Source of the DNA: Actinoallomurus sp963823735
GTDB taxonomy: Bacteria > Actinomycetota > Actinomycetes > Streptosporangiales > Streptosporangiaceae
Assembly: GCA_963823735.1 (NCBI GenBank)
Contig: CAWGMO010000001.1
Coordinates: 992,001-1,056,000, forward strand
Direction: 5' to 3'
Length of the DNA stretch: 64,000 nt
Below the pieces are notes generated by a model. That model did not search any database. It worked only from the letters and a program-made list of their open reading frames with translations, and was not told the origin of the DNA. Position numbers and translations under genes: made by a program. Shown piece by piece: positions 16,880 through 24,116 of this stretch (positions are counted from its first letter, which is position 1; each line of letters opens with the position of its first letter).

Positions 16880-16984
16880 ATGAACGAACACGAGGGCCGC
16901 GTACCCGGACGCTGGTGGTGGTTCAGGATCATCCTGGGCGTCGTCCTGATGATCTGGCGCACCGTCCTGTGGCTCCACCACTGA
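16880..16984 (+). CDS. Tiny Trp-rich membrane peptide (34 aa)
   Basis: A short frame with GGAGGT at 16870-16875 and an ATG at 16880. It encodes a polar, charged start (MNEHEGRVPGR) and then one hydrophobic stretch (WWWFRIILGVVLMIW, continuing RTVLWL) ending HH. One membrane span is likely. Five tryptophans in 34 residues is unusual. The gene begins 69 bp after a candidate LexA box. Size and layout recall SOS-induced membrane toxins such as TisB, but there is no sequence match I can claim; it may equally be an uncharacterised small protein. Confidence 0.5.
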   Translation: MNEHEGRVPGRWWWFRIILGVVLMIWRTVLWLHH

Positions 16985-17085
16985 CGATCGTCGTGTGACC
17001 CACGTCACTCATCCGGCGCGACGGATTTCGCTCCTGTGGACGGTCTTGATGCGGACCGGATTCGACCGACCCTCAGGAGTGCCCG

Positions 17086-17796
17086 ATGTCCGATTCCATC
17101 CAGACCGCCGTCGTCACCGGTGCGAGCCGTGGCTTCGGGCGGGCGATCGCCGCCGCGCTTGTCGCCGCCGGGACCGACGTCGTCGGTATCGCGCGTGACG
17201 AGCGGGCGTTGCGTGCCGTGCGGGACGAGCTCGGGGCCGGGTTCACGCCTCTCGCCGCCGACGCCACGGACGAGACGCTCGCGCGGGACGTGATCCGTGC
17301 GCACCGGCCTGGCCTGCTCGTCCTCAACGCAGGGGCGACGCCGCACATGGCGCCCGTGCAGGAGCAGACCTGGGAGACCTTCAGCCTTAACTGGCACACC
17401 GACACCCGGCACGTCTTCGCGTGGACGCGGGCCGCGCTGCGGGAGCCGCTCGTGCCCGGCAGTGTCGTCGTCGCGATGTCCAGCGGGGCGGCGCTGGCAG
17501 GGTCGCCGCTCAGTGGCGGGTACGCCAGTGCCAAGGCTGCCATCCGGTACATCCGCGGGTACGCCGCCGGTGAGTCGGAGCGGGCCGGGCTGGGGATCCG
17601 GTTCGTCGCGTTGCTGCCGAAGCTGACGCCGGCGACCGATCTGGGGGCGGTCGCGGTCGCCGCGTACGGTGGTGACGCCAACGCCTTGGCCCTCACGCCG
17701 GAGCAGGTCGCGAAGGTCGTCCTGGACGTCGCCGGGGATCACGGGAGTGCCCCGGAGTACCAGGTCAGCGCCGAAGGGGCGCGTCCGATCCGCTAG
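17086..17796 (+). CDS. Short-chain dehydrogenase/reductase (SDR)
   Basis: A 236-residue Rossmann enzyme. The cofactor motif TGASRGFG is at residues 11-18, a serine lies in VVVAMSSGAA, and the catalytic YASAK is near residue 145. NAG of the central strand reads LVLNAGATPH. Substrate unknown. It is followed 25 bp later by an ECF sigma factor gene with a SnoaL domain; in known ECF41/56 groups such sigma factors often control a neighbouring oxidoreductase, so the pair may be a regulated unit. Confidence 0.92.
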   Translation: MSDSIQTAVVTGASRGFGRAIAAALVAAGTDVVGIARDERALRAVRDELGAGFTPLAADATDETLARDVIRAHRPGLLVLNAGATPHMAPVQEQTWETFSLNWHTDTRHVFAWTRAALREPLVPGSVVVAMSSGAALAGSPLSGGYASAKAAIRYIRGYAAGESERAGLGIRFVALLPKLTPATDLGAVAVAAYGGDANALALTPEQVAKVVLDVAGDHGSAPEYQVSAEGARPIR

Positions 17797-17821
17797 TCAC
17801 ATGCCCACGAAAGAGGCCGCG

Positions 17822-18775
17822 ATGGACGCGGAGTTCTCCGCGCTGGCGGAGCCGTTCCGCCCGGAGTTGCTCGCGCACTGCTACCGGATCCTCGGCTCGA
17901 TCCACGACGCCGAGGATCTGGTGCAGGAGACCTACCTGCGTGCGTGGCGCGCGTACGACCGGTTCGAAGGCCGCTCCTCCGTACGCAGGTGGCTCTACAA
18001 GATCGCCACCATGGCCTGCCTGACGGCGCTGGAGGGGCGGTCGCGGCGTCCGCTTCCGTCGGGGATCGGCGCGCCGTCGGACGACCACCAGGTGGCCGTG
18101 GCTCCCCGCGAGCCGTCGGTGGCCTGGCTCCAGCCGGCGCCCGACGCGCTGTTCGGCGATCCCGCCTCGATCGTGGCCGGCAGGAGCGGGGTGCGGCTCG
18201 CCTTCATCGCCGCGCTCCAGCTCCTGCCCGCCCGGCAGCGGGCCGTCCTGACGTTGCGGGACGTGCTGGCCTTCCGTACGGCCGAGGTCGCCGAGATGCT
18301 GGACACCACGGTCGACGCGGTGGACGGTACGCTCCGGCGCGCCCGCGCCCACCTGGCCGAGGCGGGTCCCGTGGAGGACGACCTGGCCGAGCCGGACGAG
18401 GAGAGGAGGCGCGTACTCCTCGACGGCTACGTCGACGCGTTCACTCGCGCCGACGCCGCCGCGCTCGTGAACCTGCTGCGGGCCGACGTCGAGATGGAGA
18501 TGCCGCCGACCCCGACCTGGTTCGCCGGCCGGGACGCGGTCGTCGGGTTCCTGGCCGGCCGGGTGCTGCGCCGTGACCACTGGCGGCTGACGCCGACCCG
18601 CGCCAACGGGCAGCCCGCCTTCGTCGTACACCAGCGCACGGACGGCGGCCGGTACGAGGCGTACGGCATCCAGGTGCTCACCCTGGCCGGGAGCGGGATC
18701 GGCCGCATCACGGCGTTCAACGACCCGAGTCTGGTGCCGGTGTTCGGCGCGTCAGTAGGTCCACCAGCTCCGTAG
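17822..18775 (+). CDS. ECF sigma factor with C-terminal SnoaL-like domain (SigG/SigJ type)
   Basis: 317 residues from the ATG at 17822 (GAGG six bases upstream; an ATG at 17801 lacks such a site). Region 2 reads LLAHCYRILGSIHDAEDLVQ, region 4 is LPARQRAVLTLRDVLAFRTA followed by EVAEMLDTTVDAV. From about residue 205 there is an NTF2/SnoaL-like domain (LLDGYVDAFTRADAAALVNL, then TWFAGRDAVVGF), which in related sigma factors replaces an anti-sigma factor as the regulatory part. It overlaps the convergent DUF6504-like gene by 24 bases. Confidence 0.88.
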   Translation: MDAEFSALAEPFRPELLAHCYRILGSIHDAEDLVQETYLRAWRAYDRFEGRSSVRRWLYKIATMACLTALEGRSRRPLPSGIGAPSDDHQVAVAPREPSVAWLQPAPDALFGDPASIVAGRSGVRLAFIAALQLLPARQRAVLTLRDVLAFRTAEVAEMLDTTVDAVDGTLRRARAHLAEAGPVEDDLAEPDEERRRVLLDGYVDAFTRADAAALVNLLRADVEMEMPPTPTWFAGRDAVVGFLAGRVLRRDHWRLTPTRANGQPAFVVHQRTDGGRYEAYGIQVLTLAGSGIGRITAFNDPSLVPVFGASVGPPAP

Positions 18776-18985
18776 CCGCCAGTGCCCGTCACCGCTCCCG
18801 ACGATCTCCCCGATGGCGGGCCGGCCGTTCAGCGTCACCGCGACCCGGTAGACATGGGCGTCCGGCCAGCGGAACAGTACGCGTACGGGATAGCGGCTGC
18901 CCCTCCAGGTGATCGCGGCAGGCCGGCCGTCGGACGTCATCTCAGCTGTGATCGGCTCATCGAGCAGTGCGGGCATGCGCGGCAC
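18752..18985 (-). CDS. DUF6504-like small protein
   Basis: A small beta-rich protein of 77 residues from the GTG at 18985 (74 from the ATG at 18976). The pattern LLDEPITAEM, GRPAAITWRGSRYPV, then HWRLRSWWTY matches my recollection of the DUF6504 family, which in actinobacteria commonly accompanies the SOS-induced polymerases DnaE2 and ImuB. No polymerase gene is in this window. A candidate LexA box at 18991-19006 lies immediately upstream of the start, which supports an SOS link. The family assignment needs a profile search. Confidence 0.6.
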   Translation of the reverse strand: MPRMPALLDEPITAEMTSDGRPAAITWRGSRYPVRVLFRWPDAHVYRVAVTLNGRPAIGEIVGSGDGHWRLRSWWTY

Positions 18986-18990
18986 GTTAG

Positions 18991-19006
18991 TCGAATGCTT
19001 GTTCGA
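18991..19006. promoter_or_regulatory. Candidate LexA (SOS) box before the DUF6504-like gene
   Basis: TCGAATGCTTGTTCGA is an inverted repeat that differs from the 16796 site at a single spacer base. The flanking TCAT after the box is also shared. It is six bases from the GTG of the DUF6504-like gene and about 140 bp upstream of the YciI-ECF42 pair on the other strand. Confidence 0.55.
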
Positions 19007-19145
19007 TCATGAAGAGGCGCGCCGACCGGCGTACCTCGGTCGAGGCGGCGTGGGGGATGTCTGTCGGATTCGGGTGGAGGCGTTCGTAGTAGGGGTGAAG
19101 GGCCGCCCGCGAGGGGCGTCCCCAAGGCACAGGAGAAGATCCGAG

Positions 19146-19475
19146 ATGCAGTACATGGTTTCTGTGATCCATGACAGTGCGGAGCTCGCCACCTCGGACG
19201 AGATGGCCGCGATCGACGTGTTCAACGACCGGGTCGTGGCCGAGGGGCACTGGGTCTTCGCCGCTGGCCTCGGGGGGCCCGCCACGGCCACTGTGATCGA
19301 CAGCCGCGGTGGGGAAGCGGTGCTCACCGACGGCCCCTTCGTGGAGTCGAAGGAGTACCTCGTCGGGTTCTGGATCTTCGAGGCTCCCGACCTCGATGTG
19401 GCGCTCAAGCTGGCGTCCGAGGGCTCGAAGGCCTGCAACCGGAAGGTCGAAGTACGGCCGGTTCTGCAACCGTGA
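19146..19475 (+). CDS. YciI-like (DGPF-domain) protein
   Basis: A 109-residue protein (MQYMVSVIHDSAEL, then AVLTDGPFVESKEYLVGFWI, ending VEVRPVLQP). It is the paralogue of the gene at 12312. An AGGAG lies about ten bases upstream. The stop overlaps the GTG start of the ECF42 sigma factor (GTGA), an arrangement conserved for this sigma group. The role of the YciI partner is unknown. Confidence 0.92.
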   Translation: MQYMVSVIHDSAELATSDEMAAIDVFNDRVVAEGHWVFAAGLGGPATATVIDSRGGEAVLTDGPFVESKEYLVGFWIFEAPDLDVALKLASEGSKACNRKVEVRPVLQP

Positions 19476-20695
19476 CCGACGTACGGGAGGTGATCACCCG
19501 GGCTCACCGTGAGGAATGGGCGCGGGTGGTCGCCGGTCTGACCAGGCGTTTCGGCGATCTCGACATCGCCGAGGAGGCGGCGGCCGAGGCGTTCGCGACC
19601 GCCGTCGAGCGGTGGCCGGCCGACGGCGTACCGCCCAACCCCGGCGCCTGGCTGACCACGACCGCGAGCCGCAAGGCCATCGACCGGATCCGGCGCGAGA
19701 ACAAGCGCGACGACAAGCAGAAGGAGGCTCAGATGTCGTACGACGACCCGCCCACGCCTCTCGGCCCGATCGACGACGAACGGCTCCGGCTGATCTTCAT
19801 CTGCTGTCACCCGGCGCTCGCGATGGAGTCCCGCGTGGCGCTGACGCTGCGCATGGTCGGCGGCCTGACCATGCCCGAGATCGCCCGCGCCTTCCTGGTA
19901 CAGGAGAGCGCCATGGGCCAGCGGATCACCCGCGCGAAGGCCAAGATCAAGGCGACTCGCATCCCCTACCGGGTGCCGTCGGCGGAGGATCTCCCGGCAC
20001 GCGTCTCCGGCGTGCTCGCCGTCCTCTTCCTCGTCTTCAACGAGGGCTACCTGGCGACCGGCCCCGGCACCGATCCCGTACGCCACGACCTGACCGCCGA
20101 GGCGATCCGGCTCACGCGCCTGATCCGCGCCCTCATGCCGCAGGACGGCGAGGTGGCCGGGCTGCTGGCGCTGATGCTCCTCACCGAGGCCCGGCGTACC
20201 GCCCGGGTCACGCCGGGCGGCGAACTGGTCGCCCTCGGCGAGCAGGACCGCGGGGCCTGGGACACCGCGCTGATCGCCGAAGGCCATCGGCTGGTACGCG
20301 AGCGCCTGGCCGCCGGTGTGGCTCCGGGCCGCTACCAGATCCTCGCGGCGATCAACGCCGTGCACACCTCAGCCCGCGACGTACGCGACACCGACTGGTC
20401 GCAGGTCGTCGCCCTCTACGACCAGCTCGTCCGCCTCGACCCGTCGCCGGTCGTCGCCCTCAACCGGGCCATCGCGGTCGCCGAGCTCGACGGCCCGGAG
20501 GTGGCGCTGGCGGCCGTCGACCGTCTCGGTGACGACCTGGACGGCTATCACGCGTACCACGTGACCCGCGCCGACCTGCTGCGCCGGCAGGGGCGCGGTC
20601 GGGAGTCGCGCGCGGCGTACGACCGAGCCATCGAGCTGGCGGGCAACACCGGCGAGATCGCCTACCTCACGCGCCGCCGCGACCAGCTCGGGTAG
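19472..20695 (+). CDS. ECF42-type RNA polymerase sigma factor
   Basis: A 407-residue intact member. Region 2: REEWARVVAGLTRRFGDLDI, then AEEAAAEAFATAVERWP. Region 4: GLTMPEIARAFLVQESAMGQ with RITRAKAKIK. A C-terminal extension of about 200 residues with TPR-like helices (LFLVFNEGYLAT, LNRAIAVAELDGPEVAL, YHAYHVTRADLLRRQGRG) is diagnostic for this ECF group, where it takes the place of an anti-sigma factor. It is translationally coupled to the YciI gene. The stop codon is directly followed by the stop of the convergent LLM gene with no gap. Confidence 0.93.
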   Translation: MTDVREVITRAHREEWARVVAGLTRRFGDLDIAEEAAAEAFATAVERWPADGVPPNPGAWLTTTASRKAIDRIRRENKRDDKQKEAQMSYDDPPTPLGPIDDERLRLIFICCHPALAMESRVALTLRMVGGLTMPEIARAFLVQESAMGQRITRAKAKIKATRIPYRVPSAEDLPARVSGVLAVLFLVFNEGYLATGPGTDPVRHDLTAEAIRLTRLIRALMPQDGEVAGLLALMLLTEARRTARVTPGGELVALGEQDRGAWDTALIAEGHRLVRERLAAGVAPGRYQILAAINAVHTSARDVRDTDWSQVVALYDQLVRLDPSPVVALNRAIAVAELDGPEVALAAVDRLGDDLDGYHAYHVTRADLLRRQGRGRESRAAYDRAIELAGNTGEIAYLTRRRDQLG

Positions 20696-21655
20696 TCACA
20701 CCTCGGCGAGTGCCGGCGCGAGGCGTTCGAGGGTGCCGGCGATGGACGGCAGGTCCGGTCCGGCGACGTTCACCAGGACGTGGTCGGCGCCGGCGTCGAG
20801 GTGCTCACGCAGCCGCTTCACGACGGCCGTCTCGTCGCCGTGCGCGATCGTGGCGTCGATGACCCGGTCGTCGACCGTCGTGACCTGCTCCTCGGTGAAG
20901 CCGAGGCGCAGCAGGTTGCGGCCGTACGGGGAGGCGAGCGGCCCTCCGATCGCCTTGGAGACGGTCAGCGTCCGTGCCCGGTACGCGCGGGCCGCTTCCT
21001 TCGCCCGCGCCGGGTCGGGGTCGAAGATGACGAGCTGCTCCGGGACCAGCAGCTTGTCCGGGCCGAGGATCTCCCTTGCCCGCGCGGTCGTCTCCACGGG
21101 CGCGGCGTACGGGTGGGCGCCGTCGGCGCGTTCGCCGGCCAGGGCGAGCATCTTCGGCCCGACGGCGGCCAGCACTCGGGCGTAGGGGATCGGGGGCGGC
21201 GACGCGTCCTGGACCGGCGCGGTCTCCGAGGGCACGTCCATCTCGTCGAGGTACTCGCGCACCCTGGTCAGGGGGCGCCCGTACGTCTTTCCGACGCTCT
21301 CGGCCTGCCGGGAGAAGCCCACGCCGACACCCAGCACGAGCCGGCCCGGGTACGCCTCCGCGAGGGTTCGGGCCCCGGCCCGCATGGTGATGCCGGGCCG
21401 CGCCCACAGGTTCGCGATGCCGGATCCGACGACGATCCGGTCGGTGGCGGCGAGCCAGATCCCCAGCTTCGCGAAGATGTCACGGCCGCCGGGGCTCTCG
21501 CCGGTCCAGACGGACCGGTAGCCCGCCGCCTCGATCCGTGCCACGGCGTCGCGCTGGACGTCGGCTGGAGCGCTCGCGGTGTACGCGTTGTTCAGCCACA
21601 CGCCGACCCGCCCCAGGCGCAGCCTGGCGTCGCTGACCGCTTCGGATGCCACCAT
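20696..21655 (-). CDS. LLM-class F420-dependent oxidoreductase
   Basis: A 319-residue enzyme of the luciferase-like monooxygenase class (similar to the TIGR03620 group). Landmarks: GRVGVWLNNAYTASA at the start, VWTGESPGGRDIFAKLGIWL, GSGIANLWARPGITM and the flavin-loop RLVLGVGVGFSRQAE. Substrate unknown. It is divergent from a methyltransferase gene; two palindromic operator-like sites lie between the two starts. Confidence 0.92.
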   Translation of the reverse strand: MVASEAVSDARLRLGRVGVWLNNAYTASAPADVQRDAVARIEAAGYRSVWTGESPGGRDIFAKLGIWLAATDRIVVGSGIANLWARPGITMRAGARTLAEAYPGRLVLGVGVGFSRQAESVGKTYGRPLTRVREYLDEMDVPSETAPVQDASPPPIPYARVLAAVGPKMLALAGERADGAHPYAAPVETTARAREILGPDKLLVPEQLVIFDPDPARAKEAARAYRARTLTVSKAIGGPLASPYGRNLLRLGFTEEQVTTVDDRVIDATIAHGDETAVVKRLREHLDAGADHVLVNVAGPDLPSIAGTLERLAPALAEV

Positions 21656-21674
21656 GATCGACCCCGTTCTAATA

Positions 21675-21721
21675 GGAGGGTGCCTCCGTTTGCGGTCGGA
21701 ATGATACGGAGGATGCCTCCG
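21675..21721. promoter_or_regulatory. Pair of TetR/QacR-like operators
   Basis: GGAGGGTGCCTCC at 21675-21687 and CGGAGGATGCCTCCG at 21707-21721 share the palindrome GGAGG-nTG-CCTCC (variable centre). Their centres are 33 bp apart, about three helical turns. They sit between the LLM and methyltransferase genes. No TetR gene is adjacent, so the cognate regulator must be encoded elsewhere. Confidence 0.55.
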
Positions 21722-21766
21722 CTTCGCAATGAGCCCTTACGCCGCCGCTGCTGAGATGATCGTGCG

Positions 21767-22567
21767 GTGAGCATTCCGGAGAACCGGGTTCGCTCGGTGT
21801 ACGAACAGATCGCGGCCGAGTACGACGAGCGTCTCGCGGGGTCGGGCCCCTCGGACGACGGCTTCACCCAGACCGAGCGCGCGTTCGTCCTCGGAAGGAT
21901 CCGCCCCGGCCACAAGGTGCTCGATCTGGGCTGCGGCACGGGCCGCTTCACCGTGCCGATGGCCGAGGCCGGCGCCGAGGTGACAGGCCTGGACCTCTCC
22001 GGGGCGATGCTCGAGATCGCCAGGACCAAGCTGTCCGAACGCGGCCTCACCGCCGACCTGCGCGAAGGCGACATGGCCCGGCTACCGTTCGAAGACGGCA
22101 CGTTCGACGTGGTCACGAGCATGCTGACCCTGATGCACATCCCGCTGGACGCCCGAGAAGACGTCTTCGACGAGGCGAGCCGCGTCCTGCGCCCCGGCGG
22201 CCGGATGCTGATCGGCGTGCGGAACGGCCTGTTCGAACGCTTCTTCAAAGGCGACCGCTTCGCCTCCGTGGACGTCACCGACGGCGACGAGCTGCGCTTC
22301 ACCGACACCCGCGCCGGCACGGACCTCACCGCGCCGTGGCACAGCTTCACCCCGGACGACCTGAAGGCGCTGTTCGCCATCGCCGGCATGGTGATGACCC
22401 ACCTGCACGGCAACTCGACGATCTCCGCCTGGCTCGCGGACGAGGTACTCGCCGACAGCGGCGTCGCGGCCGTGGTCCGCACGCTGGAGAAGAACCTGGG
22501 CGACGTCCCGCCGTTCAACCACCTCGGCTACCACCTGCTGGCCGAGGCCGTTAAACCGCGCCGCTGA
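21767..22567 (+). CDS. Class I SAM-dependent methyltransferase
   Basis: A 266-residue cytosolic methyltransferase. Motif I is VLDLGCGTGRFTVPM near residues 48-62, the acidic loop LDLSGAMLEIA follows, and the post-II LPFEDGTFDVVTSMLTLMH phrase is typical of ubiquinone/menaquinone-type (UbiE-like) methyltransferases. Acceptor unknown. A GTG starts the gene. It is divergent from the LLM gene across the operator pair and convergent with the toxin gene. Confidence 0.9.
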   Translation: MSIPENRVRSVYEQIAAEYDERLAGSGPSDDGFTQTERAFVLGRIRPGHKVLDLGCGTGRFTVPMAEAGAEVTGLDLSGAMLEIARTKLSERGLTADLREGDMARLPFEDGTFDVVTSMLTLMHIPLDAREDVFDEASRVLRPGGRMLIGVRNGLFERFFKGDRFASVDVTDGDELRFTDTRAGTDLTAPWHSFTPDDLKALFAIAGMVMTHLHGNSTISAWLADEVLADSGVAAVVRTLEKNLGDVPPFNHLGYHLLAEAVKPRR

Positions 22568-22574
22568 CGTCTCG

Positions 22575-22931
22575 TCAGCCGTCCGTGTCCTTGGGGTGCC
22601 GAGTGGAGGCGTAGACGAGGTAGACGGTCCGGCGAGGCTGGTCGACGAGGTAGCGCACGCGGCCGCCGGCGGTCACCTCGTACTCCCACTGCGGGTACTC
22701 GGCGCCGCCATATGTGGCGGTGGCGAGGCGCCCGCGCAGCCGATGCTGCCGATCGGGATCGCGCATGGAGAGCGGATCGCCGCGCAGCGCCTCGTAGCAG
22801 CGCCGGGTGTTGCCTTTGGCCTCGGCGCAGAGGTCGCCCCAGCCTTTGGCCGCGTCGTTCGTCGCGAACCGTAGACGCCACTCGGCGCCCACGGGTGGCG
22901 ACGGGACGTCGTCGCCACGCTTGGGGCTCAC
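22575..22931 (-). CDS. RelE/ParE-like toxin
   Basis: 118 residues from the GTG at 22931, which overlaps the antitoxin stop as GTGA. The sequence WRLRFATNDAAKGWGDLCAE, then HRLRGRLATATYGG, WEYEVTAGGRVRYLVD and TVYLVYASTRHPKDTD is the strand-helix-strand order of a RelE-type ribosome-dependent or otherwise RNA-acting toxin. Catalytic residues in this group are variable, so activity is inferred from family and context. Confidence 0.8.
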   Translation of the reverse strand: MSPKRGDDVPSPPVGAEWRLRFATNDAAKGWGDLCAEAKGNTRRCYEALRGDPLSMRDPDRQHRLRGRLATATYGGAEYPQWEYEVTAGGRVRYLVDQPRRTVYLVYASTRHPKDTDG

Positions 22932-23389
22932 GGGGCAGGCACCTCGCCGTGGTCCTCGTCGGGCAGGGGGCCGGTCAGCTCCGCCGCGAGATCGGGGTCC
23001 GCGAGGATTCTGGCGGTGGCGCGCCACTCGACGATGGTCCGGTGCAGGTTCGAGTGGACGTCCAGTTCGGCGACGTCGCTGGTGGCGCCTACAAGATCGA
23101 CGACGAACTCGCGTACCTCTTCGGCCGAGAGGTGCCGGACCCAGGGGAACACCTGCGGTAGTGCGAGCAGGACGGCACGCGCGCCATCGTCACTGCTGAT
23201 CAGCGCGGTGAACAGACGTGTGGTGACGTCGGCCGTCTCCTCGCGCTGCCGGTCGTGACGCTCGGTCGTGAGGTAGAGGTCCTCGCCGTCGCGGCGTGTG
23301 ACATGCACGCGCTGGGCGCGCTCGACGGTTTCGGCGACCCGTTTTGAGTTCTTCGACAGGTCAGAGAACGAAACAGTCTGCGTGGACAT
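22928..23389 (-). CDS. Phd/YefM-like antitoxin with extended C-terminal part
   Basis: 153 residues. The N-terminus (TVSFSDLSKNSKRVAETVER, then RVHVTRRDGEDLYLTTER) is the Phd/YefM DNA-binding fold. The C-terminal half is longer than in typical Phd proteins and contains LFTALISSDDGARAVLLALP and a Glu/Asp-rich tail, presumably the toxin-neutralising part. It is the first gene of the pair with the downstream RelE-like toxin. The palindrome at 23404 just upstream is the likely autoregulatory operator. Confidence 0.82.
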   Translation of the reverse strand: MSTQTVSFSDLSKNSKRVAETVERAQRVHVTRRDGEDLYLTTERHDRQREETADVTTRLFTALISSDDGARAVLLALPQVFPWVRHLSAEEVREFVVDLVGATSDVAELDVHSNLHRTIVEWRATARILADPDLAAELTGPLPDEDHGEVPAP

Positions 23390-23403
23390 GACTCTGAGCC
23401 TAG

Positions 23404-23421
23404 TTCGGAATACATTCCGAA
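23404..23421. promoter_or_regulatory. Operator of the toxin-antitoxin pair
   Basis: TTCGGAATACATTCCGAA is a perfect 7-bp inverted repeat around TACA, 15 bp before the antitoxin start. Type II antitoxins usually bind such a site to repress their own operon. Confidence 0.6.
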
Positions 23422-23464
23422 GTCAAGGTCTGTGGGCCGGATGGTCGAACCCAGAAAACACGTC

Positions 23465-23490
23465 AGGCCGGTACCTATAGGTACCGGCCT
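23465..23490 (-). terminator. Terminator after tRNA-Ser(GGA)
   Basis: AGGCCGGTACC at 23465-23475 and GGTACCGGCCT at 23480-23490 form a perfect 11-bp stem with a TATA loop. Read on the minus strand it starts 21 bases past the tRNA and is followed by GACGTGTTTTC. Confidence 0.75.
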
Positions 23491-23510
23491 GGCATCGTGC
23501 CTGATCAGTG

Positions 23511-23595
23511 CGGAGGATAGGAGATTCGAACTCCTGAGGGGTTGCCCCCAACACGCTTTCCAAGCGTGCGCCCTAGGCCACTAGGCGAATCCTCC
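23511..23595 (-). tRNA. tRNA-Ser(GGA)
   Basis: An 85-base class II tRNA. On the minus strand the acceptor GGAGGAT (ending at 23595 on the plus coordinate) pairs with ATCCTCC, with discriminator G. The anticodon arm CACGC-TTGGAAA-GCGTG gives anticodon GGA. A long variable arm (TTGGGGGCAACCCCTC) and the T arm AGGAG-TTCGAAT-CTCCT are present. CCA is not encoded. Confidence 0.96.
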
Positions 23596-23605
23596 GCGAG
23601 AGAGC

Positions 23606-23920
23606 CTACCGGGTTTGCGGCAGTGGCCGTACATCGATAACGGCCTCGATCGGAATGGGGCCGTAGATGTGGGGGAACACGCTGTCGCCGACCGGCTCGT
23701 CCCGTACGTCGAGGCCTTCGGGGTTCACGACGAGAAGTAGCAGGTCGTCCAGGTCGGCGTAGAAGGCGCGCTGGACCGTACGGACCTGGTCCTCGTCCCG
23801 TGAGGCGTGGATGAAGCCCACGTCGGCCAATGTCTGGCCGCGTGTGGAGATCGTGTACGGGCCGCCGGTGGCCAGGGCGGACTCCCAGTCCTGGCGTTCG
23901 GCGATGTGGAAGATCGACAT
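23606..23920 (-). CDS. DUF952 domain protein
   Basis: 104 residues from the ATG at 23920. It matches the DUF952 family: MSIFHIAERQDWESALATG, then GFIHASRDEDQV and LLLLVVNPEGLDV, with a final PHIYGPIPIEAVIDV. The fold resembles ADP-ribosyltransferase-like or glutathione S-transferase-associated domains in family descriptions, but the function is unknown. It lies between tRNA-Ser(GGA) and the SRP RNA, both conserved neighbours of dnaX. Confidence 0.88.
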   Translation of the reverse strand: MSIFHIAERQDWESALATGGPYTISTRGQTLADVGFIHASRDEDQVRTVQRAFYADLDDLLLLVVNPEGLDVRDEPVGDSVFPHIYGPIPIEAVIDVRPLPQTR

Positions 23921-24000
23921 TCGTGTGGCTCCCGTGGTCGCTGAAACGAACGTGAGCGTACGGGCAGAACCTGGTGTCGGGATGTCATAGACTCCACGGC

Positions 24001-24090
24001 AGACCCCTCGCATGGCGTCATCCTGTGAACCTCCCCAGGGCCGGAAGGCAGCAAGGATAAGCAGGCTCTGGCGGGTGTGCGGGGGGTCCT
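24001..24090 (+). ncRNA. ffs: Signal recognition particle RNA, small bacterial (4.5S) type
   Basis: The conserved SRP54-binding core is seen: TGTGAACCTCCCCAGG, then GGCCGGAAGGCAGCAAGG, with the GGAA tetraloop and the asymmetric internal loop. The ends GACCCC (24002-24007) and GGGGTC (24083-24088) close the long hairpin, and a TCCTTTT run follows. It sits just upstream of dnaX, as in many actinobacteria. End positions are approximate. Confidence 0.92.
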
Positions 24091-24116
24091 TTTGCTTCTG
24101 AGGAGGACGGGCCCTA

